Shown piece after piece: positions 31,907-32,107 of a DNA stretch of 32,107 bases (positions within the stretch are counted from its first letter, which is position 1; every line of letters begins with the position of its first letter). The position numbers were made by a program, and so were the translations under genes. The stretch is taken from positions 1 to 32,107 of the forward strand of contig JAGCOW010000094.1 of NCBI GenBank assembly GCA_017642535.1. Direction: 5' to 3'. This DNA is from Bacteroidales bacterium. GTDB lineage: Bacteria; Bacteroidota; Bacteroidia; Bacteroidales; UBA1715. The notes beneath the pieces were generated by a model. It was not told the origin of the DNA and searched no databases. It was given only the letters and a program-made list of their open reading frames with translations.

Positions 31907-32107
31907 TCTTATTACCATCGTTTTGCTGACGTGGTTGATTATTTGGTCTATTATGTTTATGACGGTGATGATTGTTTCGATTTTGTCCACCGCCATTTTG
32001 TTGATTTACCTGATTATTCTGTTTTGGTTGCTGTTCATTATTTTTTGCTGATGATACATCACCTTTATTCTCGTTTTGTTCCGATTTATTTTGTTGATTA
32101 GCATCAA
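31899..32107 (-). CDS. C-terminal end of a probable RicT/PSP1-domain protein (partial)
   Basis: An open minus-strand frame runs in from the window's right edge for 68 codons and stops at TAA (31899-31901), inside the start of gldH. It encodes a disordered tail rich in Asn, Gln, His and Lys (for example NNHHRHKHNRPNN and NQQNGGGQNRN). Such tails are found on Bacteroidota PSP1/RicT proteins that lie just before gldH, which is the basis for the name. The conserved PSP1 domain itself lies outside the window, so the identity is inferred from the tail and the neighbour. Confidence 0.55.
   Translation of the reverse strand, partial: DANQQNKSEQNENKGDVSSAKNNEQQPKQNNQVNQQNGGGQNRNNHHRHKHNRPNNQPRQQNDGNKNA

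Noticed and set aside
31907..31996. N-terminal extension of GldH beginning MAVDKIETII
   Set aside because: It overlaps the RicT-like gene in another frame and would bury the lipoprotein signal. The short start gives a normal lipobox.

Overview
The window reads as an AT-rich chromosomal segment from a member of the Bacteroidota, most likely the Bacteroidales. The evidence is a type IX secretion (T9SS) sortase PorU, a GldH lipoprotein, a SPOR protein next to an outer-membrane barrel with thrombospondin-3 repeats, an alpha-oxoamine synthase of the sphingolipid/sulfonolipid type, few Shine-Dalgarno sites, and several promoter -7 boxes of the Bacteroidota form TAnnTTTG. I found no rRNA, tRNA, CRISPR array, phage or intact IS element. 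No gene-free gap exceeds about 300 bases.

Layout. (1) 1-1036: the end of a possible upstream gene, then a REP-associated tyrosine transposase (RAYT). REP-like palindromes lie inside its coding region and just after its stop. (2) 1037-3451, plus: an unknown small protein, a secreted alpha/beta hydrolase and an EamA transporter, all overlapping. (3) 3452-4393, minus: thioredoxin reductase, meeting the previous operon with no gap. (4) 4526-6533, plus: a small Cys-rich lipoprotein, a complete ketoacyl synthase and a half-length, probably inactive ketoacyl-synthase-like protein, joined by TAATG overlaps. (5) 18808-6538, minus: ten tightly packed genes that look like one 12.3-kb transcription unit. 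They are an unknown lipoprotein, an unknown secreted protein, a TerB-like/ABCG transporter, RbfA, a membrane-associated methyltransferase, a LolC/E-type permease, CvpA, YbaK, a voltage-gated-type K+ channel with a zinc ribbon, and PorU. (6) 21368-18919, minus: a di-heme cytochrome c peroxidase and an MTA/SAH deaminase-type amidohydrolase. (7) 23691-21448, minus: a 747-residue EF-hand membrane protein of unknown role. (8) 23960-27254, plus: a SPOR-domain protein and an outer-membrane barrel protein. (9) 29250-27255, minus: an alpha-oxoamine synthase, a terminator, and a MORN/TonB-C protein. (10) 29492-30727, plus: SerB, ending in a hairpin shared with the convergent operon ricT(partial)-gldH-trmB at 32107-30735.

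Much of the content concerns the cell envelope: PorU attaches T9SS cargo, GldH belongs to the gliding/T9SS gene set, the Lol-type permease and several lipoproteins serve the outer membrane, and the oxoamine synthase probably starts an unusual membrane lipid. Housekeeping genes (rbfA, trmB, serB, trxB, ybaK) are interleaved with these. The parts most worth a second look are the RAYT gene carrying its own REP palindromes as an in-frame peptide repeat, the lipoprotein/secreted-protein/TerB-ABC trio, the active/inactive ketoacyl-synthase pair with its lipoprotein, and the duplicated-domain SPOR protein with its barrel partner. All calls come from reading the sequence; no database search was run.
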